DNA from: Rossellomorea aquimaris
Lineage (GTDB): Bacteria > Bacillota > Bacilli > Bacillales > Bacillaceae_B
Assembly (NCBI RefSeq): GCF_001877785.1
Contig: NZ_MINN01000085.1
Location: forward strand, 426,670 to 490,669
Direction of reading: 5' to 3'
DNA length: 64,000 nt
Shown: positions 62,764 through 64,000 of the stretch, in pieces
How the letters are laid out: each line of letters starts with the position of its first letter
Numbering within the stretch: position 1 is the first letter of the stretch
Position numbers and translations under genes: made by a program
Notes under the pieces: generated by a model
The model's input: only the letters and a program-made list of their open reading frames with translations
Databases searched by the model: none
What the model was told of the DNA's origin: nothing

Positions 62764-63663
62764 TTGAAAATACATATGAAGCCTGAATCCGGGGCGATCA
62801 AGCGTTGGATCGGAGCATTTATCCCTGAAAGAGACTTGTTCTTTCTGACGGAAAAGGACCTTGGGGATTTTAAAGAATATCTAGATCACGTTTTAGTCAT
62901 TCCGAAAGAAGAATTTTCAGCTAACGCTACTTATAACGGGATTCAATGGCAAAACAGCTATACTTATTGGAATTTATCAAACGAAGTTGAATTTGTCATT
63001 GTTGCACCGCCGGACTGGGTGGGCAGGCTGCCTGAGGTAAAGAGAAAGCAGTTATTTCATCGTCAAAAAGAGGTCGGAAGCGGACTGGTTTATGAGATCT
63101 CGCATGACAGGATCGATGACTCGATACCAGCGGATCACCTTATGGAGTCAGGAGGTGAACAGTTCATCGTTCTGCAGAAAGTCATGTGGGAAGAGCTCAG
63201 CTATGACGTTAAGAGAGACCTTATCAGTGAGTTTGCACAGCAGTGGGAGGAGTGGACATGTTACGAATATTCACTGGAATCCCGCCCGCACTTGCAGAAA
63301 TATGCGAATGTCTTTCCTTCTTCCGGGGGAGGCAATTGTTTAGCCGCGACATTATTCGCAGTTACCCGGGAGGAGTGGATCATCAACGAGTGGGTCCACC
63401 AAAAAACGTTCAGTCTTGGGTTAAAGAGAGCACATTACCGTCGAGTCGAGAACGGGGAGATAAGGGATGGAGACGTTGTGACATGGGAAAATGAGAGTGG
63501 AATCATTCAGCATGCATCTTTTTGTGTGGGTGATGATAAGTTCTTTAATAAGAGCGGGCAGACGTTTTTTAATGCGTGGAAGATTGTTGATTGGACAGAT
63601 TTGCAGGAGATGTGGAAGTCATATAGGGTGAAGGTTTTACGTAAGGATAATTTTAATGTCTAA
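62764..63663 (+). CDS. Unrecognised protein with papain-like (NlpC/P60-type) C-terminal pattern
   Basis: A 299-aa soluble protein I cannot place in a named family. The N-terminal half (about 1-180) shows no motif I know. The C-terminal part has a glycine-rich cysteine segment SGGGNCLAATLFAV, then IIQHASFCVGDDKFFNKSGQTFFNAW, which resembles the His-strand-Asn/Asp of NlpC/P60 peptidases. With an upstream Cys it would give a Cys-His-Asn triad. TTG 62764 has AAGGGGGG 7 nt before it. It follows the GNAT gene by 25 bp and is probably co-transcribed. Confidence 0.62.
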   Translation: MKIHMKPESGAIKRWIGAFIPERDLFFLTEKDLGDFKEYLDHVLVIPKEEFSANATYNGIQWQNSYTYWNLSNEVEFVIVAPPDWVGRLPEVKRKQLFHRQKEVGSGLVYEISHDRIDDSIPADHLMESGGEQFIVLQKVMWEELSYDVKRDLISEFAQQWEEWTCYEYSLESRPHLQKYANVFPSSGGGNCLAATLFAVTREEWIINEWVHQKTFSLGLKRAHYRRVENGEIRDGDVVTWENESGIIQHASFCVGDDKFFNKSGQTFFNAWKIVDWTDLQEMWKSYRVKVLRKDNFNV

Positions 63664-63691
63664 AGCCATACATGCTAGTATAATTTCTAAA

Positions 63692-63750
63692 CACCGTTAA
63701 TGATTTCCGGGCAAGACTTCGCTTTCCGCGGGTAGCCCGTGAGCCTCCCT
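63692..63750 (-). repeat. Truncated interspersed repeat, reverse orientation
   Basis: ACCGTTAATGATTTCCGGGCAAGACTTCGCTTTCCGCGGGTAGCC is the reverse complement of the family's right end; the match breaks off after GTGAGCCTCCCT. Confidence 0.8.
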
Positions 63751-63880
63751 CACGATAATGGCAGGTTACTTAGAATATCTTTGTTTTTCTCGGGATTTCT
63801 TAAGTGTTCAACATAAGAGACACGGCATGGTCAAACAGATACACCCAAATTTAAATATATCTGGAAACACGCTTGGCACG
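63751..63880. other. Intergenic, nothing recognised
   Basis: No supported gene, hairpin or repeat. Confidence 0.4.
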
Positions 63881-64000
63881 TTAATAGACCGGAAAGGGGT
63901 ATTTCCAATAATAGGTACTAAAATATGATCGCACCTTTGGATCTCCACAAGCGACATGGTGGTGGACCCTCCCATTTCTCTCGGCGTCTATGCGCGTAAA
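63881..64000 (-). CDS. Possible C-terminal fragment of a gene running off the right edge
   Basis: The minus-strand frame starting at the window edge stays open for 39 codons and ends WKYPFPVY then TAA. It includes RIDAERNGRVHHHVACG and is rich in aromatic residues. It may be the end of a real gene or chance, and another minus-strand frame is open over the same stretch. Confidence 0.25.
   Translation of the reverse strand, partial: FTRIDAERNGRVHHHVACGDPKVRSYFSTYYWKYPFPVY

Overview
The window comes from an endospore-forming, low-to-moderate GC Bacillaceae chromosome (Bacillus sensu lato; a Rossellomorea-like relative would fit, but no 16S or other species marker is present). Evidence is a complete GerA-type germination operon, a YhcN/YlaJ sporulation lipoprotein, Spo0M, YdjO, YuzL-like, YpuA, YckD and YrkD-J homologues, strong AGGAGG ribosome sites, frequent TTG/GTG starts and U-run terminators. 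No rRNA, tRNA, CRISPR array, transposase or integrated prophage was seen.

Layout. 1-5 kb: interspersed repeats, telA/xpaC, a DacF-like carboxypeptidase, a cupredoxin and a DUF1033 protein. 5-9 kb: gerA-gerB-gerC type receptor operon (minus strand). 9-20 kb: small proteins (YuzL-like, YdjO, a 51-aa orphan), a YtcJ-type amidohydrolase, RecQ, the ABC-F protein YkpA, DUF4395, a ZIP transporter, a YhcN-like lipoprotein, an Fsr-type MFS pump and CvfB. 20-25 kb: MsrA, then a cobalamin riboswitch driving btuF-btuC-btuD, where BtuD is fused to the cobinamide amidohydrolase CbiZ. 25-31 kb: an LCP enzyme and the proline genes proI, proB and proA; a long repeat copy separates proB from proA. 31-39 kb: a cNMP/CBS/DUF294 protein coupled to a DEDDh exonuclease, a GmhB-like HAD phosphatase, an RlmI-like methyltransferase, a DUF915 hydrolase, an M29 aminopeptidase and a DUF421 protein. 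39.7-41.1 kb: an NprR/PlcR-like regulator followed 12 nt later by a 38-codon secreted pro-peptide gene, a candidate quorum-sensing pair. 41-47 kb: threonine aldolase, YckD, a short Spo0M with a duplicated 3' end, and a CstA permease / CC-ending small protein / ArsA ATPase cluster. 48-49 kb: an AT-rich grpB-family gene between two near-identical repeat copies. 49.3-53.2 kb: a CstR-controlled sulfur detoxification operon ordered as yrkD-yrkI-yrkE-yrkF-yrkH-yrkJ. 53-58 kb: a PAS histidine kinase, YpuA, a PAS-STAS protein, DUF3243 and a two-rhodanese operon. 58-64 kb: small membrane proteins, a PfpI-family protein, an orphan holin, PpiB, a structured RNA candidate, two NTF2-like proteins, a GNAT and an unrecognised protein with a papain-like C-terminal pattern.

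How the parts work together. The sulfur operon has 16-bp ATACC-N6-GGTAT palindromes in its promoter regions. The same palindrome fills the -35/-10 spacer in front of the rhodanese pair near 57.3 kb, so one CstR regulon probably covers both loci. Three loci look like small self-contained systems: the peptide/receptor pair, the CstA-CC-ArsA cluster and the BtuFCD-CbiZ salvage operon.

Much intergenic space is filled by a composite repeat: a terminator-like hairpin followed by a 135- or 255-bp element with imperfect terminal inverted repeats. Locus-specific short degenerate tandem repeats fill other gaps.
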